Shown: positions 16,784-28,300 of the stretch, one piece after another
How the letters are laid out: each line of letters begins with the position of its first letter
Position numbering within the stretch: the stretch's first letter is position 1
Assembly: GCF_900108315.1 (NCBI RefSeq)
Contig: NZ_FNVB01000002.1
Location: 744,001 to 808,000 of the forward strand
Reading direction: 5' to 3'
Length of the DNA: 64,000 nucleotides
Source: Saccharopolyspora kobensis
GTDB taxonomy: Bacteria; Actinomycetota; Actinomycetes; Mycobacteriales; Pseudonocardiaceae
Position numbers and translations under genes: made by a program
Notes under the pieces: model-generated
Seen by the model: the letters and a program-made list of their open reading frames with translations, nothing else
Databases searched by the model: none
Told to the model about the DNA's origin: nothing

Positions 16784-18202
16784 TCAGTCCCGGCCGTGCT
16801 CGTCCCAGTAGCGCTTGCCGGACTCGGGGAGCGTGCAGATCGGGTCGTAGTAGGGGTAGCGGCGGTCGAGCACGTCCGGGGAGTCGAGTTCGATGCCGGT
16901 GCGGTAGTCCTTCGTCCAGTAGGAGATGCCGCGTTCTCGGTCGTACTCGGCGACCTGGTGCACCCAGCGCTTGCCGACGTAGGGCACGTCGCAGATGATC
17001 CGCGGGGTGGCGTAACCCGGCAGGTACCCCATGATCGCGTGCTGCAGCTTCTGCGCCTCCCACACCGCGACCCGCCAGTGCTCGGCGTTGGGGATCATGT
17101 CGCACATGTAGAAGTAGTACGGCAGAATGCTCGCCTCGCCCTGCAGCGCGAAGCACAGATCGAGCAGGTCTCCCGGTGTGTCGTTGACACCGCGCATGAG
17201 CACGCCCTGGTTGCGCACGTCGCGCACGCCGACCGCGAGCGCCGTCCGCGCCGCCTCGGCCACCAGCGGGGTCACCGACTGCACGTGGTTCACGTGCGTG
17301 TGGATCGCCAGGTTCACCCCGCGTCGTTCCGCCGTGCGGGCCACCCGCTCCAGCCCTTCCACGACGGTGGGCTGCAGCCAGTGCTGCGGCAGGCCGGCGA
17401 GCGCCTTGGTGGCCAGGCGGATGTCGCGCACCGTCGGGATGTCCAGCAGCCGCATGAGGAACAGCTCCAGCTGCCGCCACGGCACGTTGGCCACGTCGCC
17501 GCCGGACACCACGACGTCGCGCACGCCCGGCGTCTTCTTCAGGTACTCGATCATCTGGTCCTGGCGGTCGACCGGCTTCAGCAGGAGCTTGTGCTTGTCG
17601 ACCGCGGGCGTGGAATTGCCCACCAGGTCCATGCGGGTGCAGTGCCCGCAGTACTGCGGGCAGGTGGACACCAGCTCGGCGAGCACCTTGGTGGGATAGC
17701 GGTGGGTGAGGCCCTCGACCACCCACATCTCGGCCTCGTGCAAGGAATCCCGCGACGAGTAGGGGTGGCTGGGCCACACCGCGTCGCGGTCGCTGCGCAC
17801 CGGGAGCATGTAGCGCCGGACCGGGTCCGCGCCGAACATCTTCGTGAACGCCTCGGGCGTGGTCTCGGCGGTGGGTGCGATCGTGTTGAGCATCTGCGGT
17901 GGCAGCAGCATCGACATCGTGGCCAGCTCCCGCTGGTCCGCGTCCAGCTCGTCGTAGAACTCGTCGGTGAGCAGGTCGCCGACCACGGCGTGCAGCTGCT
18001 TGATGTTCTTCACGCAGTGCGCCCGCTGCCACTGCGCGTCGCGCCACTGCGCCTCGGTCACGTCCCGCCAGCCCGGTAATCGCCGCCAATCCGGCTCGAC
18101 CAGCTCCTTTCGCACGTACTCGTACGGCTGCCCGCCGGCCTGGGCGACCGCGGCGGACGTGGTGGGGGTCGCTGCGCTACCAGTCGTGGACTGGGCTGTC
18201 AT
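16784..18202 (-). CDS. kamA: Lysine 2,3-aminomutase family radical-SAM enzyme
   Basis: A 472-aa radical-SAM, PLP-dependent aminomutase. The cluster motif is CPQYCGHC (Cys-x3-Cys-x2-Cys). Downstream are VVSGGDVANVPWRQL, THVNHVQSVTP, NQGVLMRGVNDTPGDL and PYYFYMCDM, all typical of KamA, which turns L-lysine into L-beta-lysine. Close relatives act on arginine or glutamate, so the substrate is not certain. ATG 18202 follows AGGAG at a spacing of about 5. It stands alone, with no lysine-degradation or beta-lysine acetyltransferase gene beside it. Confidence 0.88.
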   Translation of the reverse strand: MTAQSTTGSAATPTTSAAVAQAGGQPYEYVRKELVEPDWRRLPGWRDVTEAQWRDAQWQRAHCVKNIKQLHAVVGDLLTDEFYDELDADQRELATMSMLLPPQMLNTIAPTAETTPEAFTKMFGADPVRRYMLPVRSDRDAVWPSHPYSSRDSLHEAEMWVVEGLTHRYPTKVLAELVSTCPQYCGHCTRMDLVGNSTPAVDKHKLLLKPVDRQDQMIEYLKKTPGVRDVVVSGGDVANVPWRQLELFLMRLLDIPTVRDIRLATKALAGLPQHWLQPTVVEGLERVARTAERRGVNLAIHTHVNHVQSVTPLVAEAARTALAVGVRDVRNQGVLMRGVNDTPGDLLDLCFALQGEASILPYYFYMCDMIPNAEHWRVAVWEAQKLQHAIMGYLPGYATPRIICDVPYVGKRWVHQVAEYDRERGISYWTKDYRTGIELDSPDVLDRRYPYYDPICTLPESGKRYWDEHGRD

Positions 18203-18803
18203 GTGCACTCCTACGTTGTTCGCACGTAACCACTCGAATTCGCTCCAGACGGCACGCGGCGATCGCGCACGCATTTCCTGGAGGAATCCGAAAGCCGGGG
18301 CGGCCAGTTTCACCCGACGTTCCCGCCTGGGAAAAAGCACGATTTCGGACAGATTTCCGAGGGTTGGCAGCCGATTGGTTCGACCGCGTTCGCAGGGTTC
18401 CTTGAATTCGCGGCCCGCCGCGAGAACTGCGATCCGGCAACTCGGCGGTCGGGTGCACCCGCAGGTGACCGCAATCGTGCCGGTGGCGATCCGGGCCACC
18501 GGCGAGCAGCAAAACGATTCCGTTCGCAGGCGGTGACTCACCTGCTCGGCCGGAGCACGGCACTGGGCTCCGGCGGGAGTTCACGTTCCATCACATGACC
18601 GGCGGCGTGCACGGCAGCGAGCGCCTCCGATTCCGGGCACCTCGGTCCCGCCCGGCCCCGCGACCTCGCGGAACGGGCGGCAGTCGTCGATCATCCGGAG
18701 CACCGGCACCCAGCGGCACACCGCCCCCCGGCCGACCCGGCACCGGCGGCGGGCCGGGAACCGTGCGCGGTGGCGGGCCATTCCCGTCCCGCTGCGGCCG
18801 CGC
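18203..18803. other. 601-bp intergenic region
   Basis: Spacer upstream of kamA and downstream of the thioesterase gene. The kamA-proximal half is less GC-rich than the surroundings and should hold the kamA promoter. Near 18727-18758 a 7-bp inverted repeat (CCCGGCC/GGCCGGG) with an 18-nt loop may end the polyketide operon. Open frames here look non-coding in composition and are not called. Confidence 0.5.
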
Positions 18804-19232
18804 TTACCCGGTCAGACCGAGCAGTTCCGGCTTCGTCGCCAACTTCCGGAAGTGCGCGGCCGGATCGTCCACCAGCTTGCGCTTCTGCAGGTCGATGACA
18901 CCCGCGGTGCTGGTCAGCTCGGCGGCGAGGACCCCGTCGGCGCGGGTTATCTCCTGGCGCACCTCGAAGGTCTTCTTCTCGCCCCAGATGAACTCGCAGG
19001 AGATGTCGACCTCGTCACCGCCGCGCAGCTCGTTCCGGAATTTGATGGTGTTCTCCAGGTAAACGGGACCGGCACCGGATTCGATGAACACGTCCTGCGT
19101 GATTCCCGCGGCCCTGGACAGCTCCCAGCGCGCGTGTTCCGCGTAGAGGTGATAGACACCCTGATTCAGATGGCCCAGGGTGTCCAGTTCATAGCCGCGA
19201 ACCACCACTCGCACCCGGAACAGATCCGACAT
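18804..19232 (-). CDS. Hotdog-fold acyl thioesterase (4HBT type)
   Basis: A 142-aa single hotdog domain. The N-terminal YELDTLGHLNQGVYHLYAE carries the Asp/Asn-Gly pattern of 4-hydroxybenzoyl-CoA thioesterase-like enzymes, and a long central beta segment follows. It lies 89 bp downstream of the acyl-AMP ligase and is probably the last gene of the PKS operon. It could release or edit acyl groups on the carrier proteins, standing in for the thioesterase domain that the PKS lacks. ATG 19232 is preferred (GGAGG, spacing 6) over TTG 19238. Confidence 0.85.
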   Translation of the reverse strand: MSDLFRVRVVVRGYELDTLGHLNQGVYHLYAEHARWELSRAAGITQDVFIESGAGPVYLENTIKFRNELRGGDEVDISCEFIWGEKKTFEVRQEITRADGVLAAELTSTAGVIDLQKRKLVDDPAAHFRKLATKPELLGLTG

Positions 19233-19321
19233 CGCCAACCTCCATCAACGTCCAGAACACGCAGTCACCGATCACCGAATTCACCCTACCAGCGCAGAAC
19301 TCCGCGCGGGGTGCTAAATCA

Positions 19322-20890
19322 TCAGTTGACCTTCCTGTCCTGATCGGCCCAGAATTGTTCACGAAGCTTTCGTCTGAGGATTTTCCCACTCGGATTGCGC
19401 GGGATCGTCTCCACGATTTCGTAGCGGGTCGGCACCTTGAACTCGGCGATCAGCTCGCGCACGAAGAGCATCAGCTCGCGCGGCTTGGCGCTGCTACCGG
19501 GGCGCAGCGTGACGAAAGCGTGCGCCGCCTCGCCCCACCGCTGGTCCGGGATGCCGACCACGGCGGCCTCGGCGACCGCGGGGTGCTTGCACAGCGCGTT
19601 CTCCACCTCCGCCGGGTACACGTTCTCGCCGGCGATGATGATCACGTCCTTGATCCGGTCGGCGATGTAGACGTAGCCGTCGGCGTCCAGGTAACCGGCG
19701 TCGCCGGTGTGCAACCAGCCGTCGACCAGCGTCTTGGCCGTCGCTTCCGGCAACCCCCAGTACTCGAGCATGACCGCGGGCGTGCGCACGCAGATCTCAC
19801 CCACCTCTCCGGTGGGCACCTGCCCGCCGGCCGAATCGACGATCTTGACCGAGACGCCCGGGTAGGGCTTGCCCGCGGCGCGCATCCTCGGACTGCCCGG
19901 CACGTGGTCCTCCGGCGGCAGGCAGATGGCGCAGTTGCCGCTCTCGGTGAGCCCGTACATCTGGCTCAGGTCGCAGTCGAAGATCTCCTGGCAGCGCTGC
20001 AACAACGTCTCCGAGATCGGCGACCCGCCGTAGTTGATCATGCGCAGGGAGGTGAAGTCCGCCCTGCTGACGCCGTTCTCGGCGAGCATCATCTGCAGCA
20101 TCGACGGCACCGCCAGGGTGGTGGTGATGCCGGCCTCCCTGATCAGGGCGACGGCGTCGTGGGCGGTGAACATCCGCATGCACACGTTCAGCACGCCGGC
20201 GTTGAAACCCTGCATCGCCCACCAGATCCCGGCGACGTGGAACCCGGGAATGCTGATCAGGCTCCGGTCCTGCGGGTACCAGTCCAGCCAGTCGACGCCG
20301 TGCTCGGCGAGCAGGTCGCGGATCCCGAAGAAGCTGCGGTGGGCCAGCACCACGCCCTTCGGCAAACCGGTGGTGCCGCTGGTGTAGAGCTGCACCACCG
20401 GATCGCCGGGCCTGGCCACGTGGTCCAGATCCGCTGTGCTCGCACCGTCTTTGAACCGGGCGAGACCGTCCTCGGGCTGCTCGCGGTCGATCTCGACGAT
20501 CAGCCGCAACGCGGGCAGGTTCGGCTGCCGCTGCTCGGCGACGTCGAGGTGGTCGTGCTCGACGAACAGCAGCTCGGCGCCGGAGTCGCGCAGGACGTGG
20601 TCGACCTCGTCAGCCGCCAGCCGCCAGTTGATCGGCACCAGCACGACGCCCGACTTGGCGCAGCCGAAGAAGATCTCGTAGTAGCGCTCGGACTCCTTGC
20701 CGAGGTAGCCGACCCGCGCGCCGGCACCGATGCCGCGTGCGCGCAGTGCGCGTGCGATCCGGTTGCTCTCCCGGTGCAGCGCACCGTAGGTCACCTCACG
20801 TCCCTCGCAGCGGATGGCCGCCTGCTCCGGCGCTCGACCGGCGTGGAACGGCAGGGTGTCTGCCGCGGTCTGCAACTGGGGGTAGTACAT
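19322..20890 (-). CDS. Acyl-AMP ligase / acyl-CoA synthetase
   Basis: A 522-aa ANL-superfamily enzyme. Core motifs are LYTSGTTGLPKG, YGLTESGN, GWLHTGDAGYLDADGY (with the hinge region DRIKD) and the C-terminal catalytic lysine in NPSGKILRRKLR. It should activate a carboxylic acid as acyl-AMP and pass it to CoA or a carrier protein. In this operon the free ACP at 28857-29246 is a natural acceptor, making this a starter-unit loader. ATG 20890 follows CGGAGA at a spacing of 8; ATG 20914 would overlap the preceding ketosynthase gene. Confidence 0.88.
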   Translation of the reverse strand: MYYPQLQTAADTLPFHAGRAPEQAAIRCEGREVTYGALHRESNRIARALRARGIGAGARVGYLGKESERYYEIFFGCAKSGVVLVPINWRLAADEVDHVLRDSGAELLFVEHDHLDVAEQRQPNLPALRLIVEIDREQPEDGLARFKDGASTADLDHVARPGDPVVQLYTSGTTGLPKGVVLAHRSFFGIRDLLAEHGVDWLDWYPQDRSLISIPGFHVAGIWWAMQGFNAGVLNVCMRMFTAHDAVALIREAGITTTLAVPSMLQMMLAENGVSRADFTSLRMINYGGSPISETLLQRCQEIFDCDLSQMYGLTESGNCAICLPPEDHVPGSPRMRAAGKPYPGVSVKIVDSAGGQVPTGEVGEICVRTPAVMLEYWGLPEATAKTLVDGWLHTGDAGYLDADGYVYIADRIKDVIIIAGENVYPAEVENALCKHPAVAEAAVVGIPDQRWGEAAHAFVTLRPGSSAKPRELMLFVRELIAEFKVPTRYEIVETIPRNPSGKILRRKLREQFWADQDRKVN

Positions 20891-20904
20891 GCGTGTGTCT
20901 CCGT

Positions 20905-22371
20905 TTAGCACCATGTGTTGTGGTCGGGCCAGTGCCGCTGTCCCGCGAGCGCGGGGAGTTCCGGGCGACGCTGCCCGGCGGTGGTTCCCTGGTTAATCGC
21001 GGCGCTCTCCAGCACCACGTGCGCCATCGTTCCGGTGAACCCGAAACCGCTGACCGCTGCGCGGCGCGGGCCGTCCGACGGCCAGGGCAGCGGTTCGGCC
21101 GCGAGGCGCAGGCCGAGCCGGTCCCACGCCAGCGCCGGATCGGCATCCTCGGCACCGACCTGCGGCGGAATCTCCGCCCGGTCCAGCGCGAGCACCGCCT
21201 TGAGCAGGCCGGGGCCACCGGACGCGTGCTCCAGGTACCCGAGATTCGCCTTGCACGAGCCCACGTACAGGGGCGTGCCGCTGCCATCCGGCCGGTAGGC
21301 CGCCGACAACGACTCCGCCTCGATGACACCGCCGATCTTGGAGCCGTTGGCCTGCGCCTCGACGTAGTGCACGTCCGCCGGTTCGAGCCGGGCATCGGCC
21401 AGCGCCAGCTCGATGACCCTCCGCTGCCCGGACGACGAGGCCACGGCGAGGCCCGGCCGGTCGCCCTGCTGGTGGATCGCGCTCCCCCGGACCAGCGCGT
21501 ACGGCAGCCGCTGCGCTCGAAGGGCGTCGGACTGCCGCTCAAGGACGACCACGCTGGCCCCTTCGCCGCGCACGTATCCGTCCGCGCTCGCGGTGAACGG
21601 CAGGCTGGTCCCGGTCGGCGACAACATGCCCGCGTCGGCCAGGATCGGTGCGCTGAACGGGGACAGCAGCAGGCTGCAGGTGCCCACCACCGCGATGTCG
21701 CACTCCCGGCGGCGCAGCGACTGGCACGCCAGGTGGACCGCGGACAGCATGCTCGACGAGGCCGTGTCGACGGTCATCGCCGGGCCGCTGACGCCGAGCG
21801 CGTGCGCGATCCGCCCGGACACCGCGCTGGCCGCGCTCCCGGTGGCCATGTGCCCGGACAGCTCCGCGGCCGACGTCCCGTTGCGCAGCCAGGCGTAGGG
21901 GTACTCCACGGGCCCCGACCCGGCGAACACCCCGACGGTGCTCGTGGCCAGGTCGGCCTGGTCGAGCCCGGCATCGGCCAACGCCCGCACCGCGACTTCC
22001 AGCAGCACCCTCTGCTGCGGGTCCATGCTCGCCGCCTCGGCCGGCGAGATGGCGAACCGCTCGGCGTCGAACAGGTCTATGCCGGGCAGGAAGCGCCCGC
22101 GGCGCAACAGGTCCGCGAACGGACGCAGATCGGGTGCGTCGAGGTTCCAGCGCGGCCTGCCGAGGCTGTCGGTGGGCGGTCCCGCGGTGGGCACCACCGT
22201 CTTGCCGCGCAGCGCCGACCAGAGCTGGGGACCGTCGTCGATGTCCCCGGGCAGCCGGCACCCGAGGCCCACCACGGCGATGCTCTCGGTCTCCCGCAGG
22301 TGCTGGCGGGCCAGCATCAGCATGAGCTGCTTGCGGGACAGCGTGTCCAAGTAGTCGATGTAGTCGGACAT
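20905..22371 (-). CDS. Stand-alone PKS ketosynthase with all three catalytic residues replaced
   Basis: A 488-aa modular-type ketosynthase. An N-terminal docking-like helix (LSRKQLMLMLARQ, residues 11-23) precedes the KS fold (30-456). The fold is well preserved (DPQQRVLLEVA, ASADGYVRGEG, SGFGFTGTMAHVVLE). The nucleophile motif reads VDTASSSM, so Cys is Ser205; EAHGTGT reads EAQANGS, so His is Gln340; and NIGH reads NLGY, so the second His is Tyr379. It cannot condense by the normal mechanism. It may act as an acyltransferase, a chain-length or scaffold partner, or a gatekeeper. It starts 7 bp after the reducing PKS and is surely coexpressed with it. Confidence 0.9.
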   Translation of the reverse strand: MSDYIDYLDTLSRKQLMLMLARQHLRETESIAVVGLGCRLPGDIDDGPQLWSALRGKTVVPTAGPPTDSLGRPRWNLDAPDLRPFADLLRRGRFLPGIDLFDAERFAISPAEAASMDPQQRVLLEVAVRALADAGLDQADLATSTVGVFAGSGPVEYPYAWLRNGTSAAELSGHMATGSAASAVSGRIAHALGVSGPAMTVDTASSSMLSAVHLACQSLRRRECDIAVVGTCSLLLSPFSAPILADAGMLSPTGTSLPFTASADGYVRGEGASVVVLERQSDALRAQRLPYALVRGSAIHQQGDRPGLAVASSSGQRRVIELALADARLEPADVHYVEAQANGSKIGGVIEAESLSAAYRPDGSGTPLYVGSCKANLGYLEHASGGPGLLKAVLALDRAEIPPQVGAEDADPALAWDRLGLRLAAEPLPWPSDGPRRAAVSGFGFTGTMAHVVLESAAINQGTTAGQRRPELPALAGQRHWPDHNTWC

Positions 22372-22378
22372 GGCGGCC

Positions 22379-25300
22379 TCAGCGGGTGAGCTCGCGCAGC
22401 GCGGCGAGCTCGGCGTCGGCCTCCGCGTCGCTCATCGCCTGCACGTCGCCGTCGTCGTCCCGGGCGGCCTGGTCCTCCTGCACCGGGGCATCGTCGGGGG
22501 CCACTTGGCTGTCGATGAACCTCGCCAGCGCGCCGATCGAGGGGTGGTCGAACACGATCGAGGTCGGCAGCGGCACCCGGGTCGCCGCTTCGAGCGCGTT
22601 CTTCAGCTCCACCGCCGCCAGGGAGTCCAGGCCGAGCTCGACGAACCGCGCGTTGCTGTCCACCTCGCCCGCCGAGTCGAATCGCAGCACCTGCGCGACC
22701 TTCTCCCGCACGATCCCGGTGATCGCCTTCGCGCGTTCGTCGGCACCCATCCCGATGAGCGCGCCCGGGTCGATGGTGTCGGCGACGGTGACGGTCTCCG
22801 GCCGGACCCGGCTGAACAGCTGGTTGTCCCACGGCAGGTTCGCGGTGTAGGCGCCCCAGTCGAACTTGCCGACCACCGCTTGCGCGGCCGGCCTGCCGAG
22901 CGCCTTCAGCAGCGCGCGCATCGCCTCTCCCGGTTCGACCAGCTGGATGCCGCGACCAGCGATGCCGCGGATCTGCTGCTCGGAGAGCTTCGCAGCCATG
23001 CCGACCTCGGCCCACGGGCCCCAGTTCACGCTCAGCGCAGGCGATCCCGCGGCTCGGCGCCACGCCATGAGGGTGTCCATGAACGCGTTGGCCGCCGCGT
23101 AGTTGGCCTGGCCCGCGGCGCCGAGCACCGCCGAGATCGAGGAGTAGGTGACGAAGAACCGCACGCTCGGCAGGTCGGCCACCGCTCGGTGCAGCAGCCA
23201 GCTGCCGTCGATCTTCGCGGCGAAGACCTCCCGCATGCTCTCCCAGGTCTGCTTGGCCACCGGTGCGTCCGCCAGCACTCCGGCGGCGTGCACCACCCCG
23301 CCCAGCGGCGCGGGCAGTTCAGCCAGCAACGCCGCCACGTCGGACTCGGAGGCGATGTCCGCGCGGTGCACGCTCAGCTGCACGTCCGGACCGAGCCGGG
23401 CAGCCAGCTCGGCGCGGCGCTGTTCGTCGATCTCGCGGCGGCCGACCAGCGCGATGCGGCGGGCACCGGCCGCGGCGAGCCGACCGGCGGTCACCTCGCC
23501 GAGCGCGCCGAGACCGCCCGTGATCAAGTAGGTCTCGTCCTGGCCGATGCGCACCGGCTTCTCCTCCGCGGGCGCGTCCGCGGTCAGGTCGAGCACCAGC
23601 TTGCCGATGTTGGCCCCCCGGCTCAGCACGCCGAACGCCTCTTCCACCTCGTCCAGCGAGTAGCTGGTCGTCGGCGGCGGGCTGATCTCGCCCGCGCGAA
23701 CCCCGTCGGCCACGATCCGCAGGACCTTCCCGGTCACCGAGTCGAGCTCGGCGGCGGGCAGCTCGCTGAGGTCGAAGTTGTGGTACTCCACGTCCGGTCG
23801 CCGTTCGCGCATCTGCTCCGGCGACCAGATACCGATCTTGCCGAGTTCGACGAACCGCCCGCCCTCGGCCAGGCAGCGCGCGCTGGCCGGCACGAAGTCG
23901 TTGCTCAGGCTGTTCAGCACGATGTCCACACCGCGGCCCTCGGTGGCTTCGAGCAGCTGATCGGCGAAGTCGAGGGTGCGCGAGTTCATCACGTGCGCCA
24001 CGCCCTGCTCGTGCAGCAACGGCCACTTGCGGGGGCTGGCCGTCGCGTACACCGTCGCACCGGCCCTGGTGGCCAGCTGCACGGCGGCCTGGCCCACGCC
24101 ACCGGCCGCGGCGTGGATCAGCACCCGGTCGCCGGGCTGGATCTTCGCGAGGTGGTGCAGCGCGTGGTAGGCGGTGACGTAGGCGGCGGGCAGCGCGGCG
24201 GCTTCCGCGAAGCCGATCTCGTCCGGTTTGGCCACCACGACCGCCGAGGGCACCGTCACCCGGCGGCGCAAGCAGCCCAGCCTGCTGAGCATGACCTGTT
24301 GCCCCGGCCGGAACTCCGCGTCCGGCCCCGCGGCCACGACCGTGCCGGCGGCCTCGAAGCCCAGCGGCAGGTGCTGGTGCTCCAGCCCGTTGTCCACCGC
24401 GTACTGGTGCAGCATGCCGAGCGCGTTCAGCACGTCCTTGAAGTTCAGCCCGGCGGCGTGCACCTGCACGGTGACCTCGTCGCCGACCGGCTCGGTGTCG
24501 GGCACCGGCACCGGTTTGATCGCGCCGAACTGGCCGTACTCGGTGACCGACAGCTCGAAGTTGTCGTCTCCGGCCGGCCTGCTCTCGTTCGGCCACAGCC
24601 GCTTCACGTGGCGGTTGCCGCCGCGGTAGGCGATCTGGAACTCACCGCCCGAGCTCTCGGCGTTCGCCCACTCGTCGACCAGCGGCAGCTTGGAACCGGC
24701 GGGCTCCAGGTCGATCAGGGTGGCGCGCATCGCCGGGTACTCGTTGAGCAGCACGTGGCCGAATCCCCAGAGCGACGCGGCCGCGAGCGCGTCGCCGTCC
24801 CGGCCGTCCGCGTCGTCGGCGGGCAGCCACTGCCCGCCCTCGGTGACCAGCTGGACGCGGAGTTCCCGCCCGGGGCCCTGCTCGTCCAGCAGCCCGGTCA
24901 GCTCGAGCAGGTCGCGGTAGTTCTCCTCGCATTCCGCGCGCAGCCGGTCGACTCCCGTCAGAGCGGGCTCGGCTCGCCAGAACCAGCACAGATCGGTGAT
25001 CGCCGGATGCCGCGCGAGCAGCGCACCCGCGCTGCTGGCGTCCGCGGCGAAGTGCAGGGTCAGCCCGGCGGCCGCCAGCGGCCCGGCGAGCTCGGCGAAG
25101 TCCGCGGGCGCGGCCCGCACCACCAGGATCTCCCGGGCGCGACCAGGCTGCCTGCTCACCAGCGACCGCTTGATCCAGCGCGGGTGCACCAGCATCCGGG
25201 CGGCCGCCTCGGTCAGCGGGTTCGCCACCCGCTTGAGCCGCACGCCGCGCACCGCGAACACCGGGCGCCTGCCTTCCAGCGCCACCAGGTCGACGACGAG

Positions 25301-28300
25301 TTCGGCGTCGGTGTGCTCGGTCGGCGTGATCAGCACCCGAAGGTCGCCCTTCGGCTTCTTGAGCAGCTCGACGGCGTCGAAGGCCACCGGCAGGTAGGTG
25401 TCGCCCAGCTCGACGATGGCACCGACGGTCTGCATCGCGCAGTCCAGCACCGAGGCGGTGAGATGCTCGATGGTGGGCTCGTCGATGCCGCGGAGCTCGC
25501 CGATCGCGAGGCCCGCACCGTGCCGCGCCACCGAGCGCACCCGCCGGAACGCCGGGCCGTACGGCAGCCCGAGATCCACGTACCGCGCGTAGAGCCGCTC
25601 ACCGTCCACTGTGGTCTCGGCGGTGGGCGTCTCGTCGGCCAGCCCGCCGAGCCGCTCGATCAGCTCGGCCAGGTGCGCGCCGCCGGCCGGGGCCGGGCCG
25701 ATCAGCGCCGTGACGTGGCGCCGCTCGAAGGCGCTGCCGTCACCGCCGTTGCCCTCGACCCTGCTGACGATCTCCACGCTGAACTGGTCGTCGCCTGCGT
25801 CCCGCAGCCTGGTGCGAACCTCGGTCGGCGCATCCGCCGTCAGGTACAACGGCTCGTGGATGCCCATCTCGCGCACGAGCCGACGGGTCTCCCCGAACAC
25901 CGCGTCCTGGAGCGCGAACACGATCTCCGCGTAGCCCGCGCCGGGGAACACGACCTGGCCGCCCACGATGTGATCGGCGAGGTAGCCGGGCGCGTCCGGT
26001 CGCAGCGCGGTGCGGAACTCCCGCTCCCCCGCCGCGCGCTGCTGCTCGTTGGTGATCTCGCGCCCCAGCAGCGGGTGGTGCTCCTGCCCGGCCGCCACTT
26101 CGAGGTTCCGCGCCGCAGGCAGCCGGTAGGACTTCTTGTCGAAGACGTAGCCGGGCAGCGGGATCCGGCGCAGTGCCGCGCCGTCGTGGTAACCGGGCCA
26201 CGACACGGGCAGGCCGGCGGTGTAGCACTTGGCGAGCGAGGACCTGATCGCCGTCGCACCGTCCTGCTCGGACCGCGAGAGGCTGGTCAGCCACAGCTGT
26301 CCGGCCGCCCCATCGGCGGCGCGGCCGAGGCCGGTCAACGCCGCGCCCGGACCGACCTCGATCATGATCCGCGCGCCCGATGCCAGCACCTTTCGGATGC
26401 CCGCGGCGAAGTTCACCGGCTCGGCGATGTGGCGGACCCAGTAGGACGGCGTGCCGACCTCGGCGAGCGTGGCGGACTCACCGGTCAGGTTGGACACGAA
26501 GCTGCGCTGCGGCTCGTGGAAGGTGATGTCGGAGAGCTCGGCGAGGAACTCCTCGGCCACCTCGGCCATCAGCGGCGAGTGGAACGCGTGCGACACCGAC
26601 AACCGCTTGGTCTTGATCCCCTCGGCGCGCAACGACTCCGCGATCGCCTCCAGCGACCGGACGCCTCCGGAGATCACGCACTGCCGCGGTCCGTTCACCG
26701 CGCCGAAGCTCACGTCGTCGAACGGAGCGAGCAGTGCTTCGACGTCGGTGGCGGCGGCCTCCACGGCGAGCATGCCGCCCGGCTCCGACACCGACTGCAT
26801 CATCCGGCCGCGCACCGCGACGAGCTTGACCGCGTCGGGCAGGCTGAACAGCCCGGCCACCGCGGCCGCGGTGATCTCGCCGATGCTGTGCCCGATCAGC
26901 ACGTTCGGACGAACGCCCCACGACATCCACAGCGCGGCCAGCGCGTACTCCAGCGCGAACAGCGCGGGCTGGGTGTAGCGGGTCTGGTCGATCAGCTCTT
27001 CGCTGTCCGGCGCCTCGCCGAACATGATCTCCTTGATCGAGCGGCCGAGGTGCTCGGCGAAGAGCCGGTCGCACTCGTCCAGCTGAGCGGCGAAGGCCGG
27101 GTACCGCTGGTGGAGCGCGCGGCCCATGCCCACGTACTGCGAGCCCTGCCCGCTGAACATGAACGCGACGTCACCACCGGTGGGCGAATCGCTGTCGGCG
27201 GTGTCGCGCCGGGCCAGCGCCGCGTCGAGCACCTCCACCAGCTCGTCGCGGGTGTCGATCGCGGCCGCGATCCGGGCGGGCAGGTGCGTTCGGCCGACGT
27301 TGCCGGTGTAGCAGAGGTCCGCGATCGAGATGTCCGGCTGCTCGTCGAGCAGTTGCCGGTAGCTCCGCGCCTGCGCGTGCAGCCCGGCCGCGGTCTTGGC
27401 GGACAGCGTGAACACCGCAGTGCCTCGCTGCGGCGCCTCGGCCGGCTTCTGCTGCAGCGAGGGCGGCGCCTGCTCCAGCACGACCGACGCGATGGTGCCC
27501 GCGAAGCCGAAGGAGTTGACCAGCGCCCGGCGCGGCCGAGCGGGCCACTCGCACAGCTCGGTCGGCACCTTCACCCGGTAGCGGTCCCACGGGATGTGCC
27601 GCGACGGCGTGGTCAGGTTGATGTGCGGGAAGATCTCGCCCGCCCGCATCTGCTCGATGACCTTGGTGACGCCGCCGACGCCTGCGGCGGCCTCCATGTG
27701 CCCGATGTTGGTCTTGACGGAACCGACCAGCAACGGCTCGCCCTGCGGACGCGAGGAGGCGAACACGCTGTCGATGGCGCCGAGCTCGATCGGGTCGCCG
27801 AGCGAGGTCCCCGTGCCGTGCGCCTCGACGTAGGAGATGTCGCCGGGCTGCAGCATCGCGCTGTCCAGCGCGGCACGCATCAGCGCCGCCTGCGCGGTGC
27901 CGTTGGGCACGGTCAGCCCACCGCTCTCCCCGTCCTGGCGCACCGCCGAGCCGCGCACCAGGGCCAGGATGTCGTCGCCGTCCCGCTTGGCGTCGGACAA
28001 CCGCTTGAGCAGCAGCATTCCGCAGCCCTCGCTGCGGCCGTAGCCGTCCGCCGAGTCGTCGAAGGTCTTGCACTTGCCGTCCGGGGAGAGCATGCCGGCC
28101 CGCGAGTACACGACGTGGTTGCGCGGGTGGTGGGCCGCGTTGACGCCACCGGCGAGCGCGATGTCGCACTCCTTGGCGCGCAGGCCCTGCACCGCCAGGT
28201 GCAACGACACCAGCGATGAGGAGCACGCGGTGTCCACGCTCAGGCACGGGCCGCGCCAGCCGAGGAAGTAGGACAGCCGGCCGGCCGCGGCGCTGTGCGC

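Noticed and set aside
22370..28219. A 1949-codon open frame on the plus strand, antisense to the PKS
   Set aside because: It is a by-product of strong G/C bias at codon third positions; its translation is Arg/Gly/Val/His-rich without any domain, while the minus strand has a complete PKS module.
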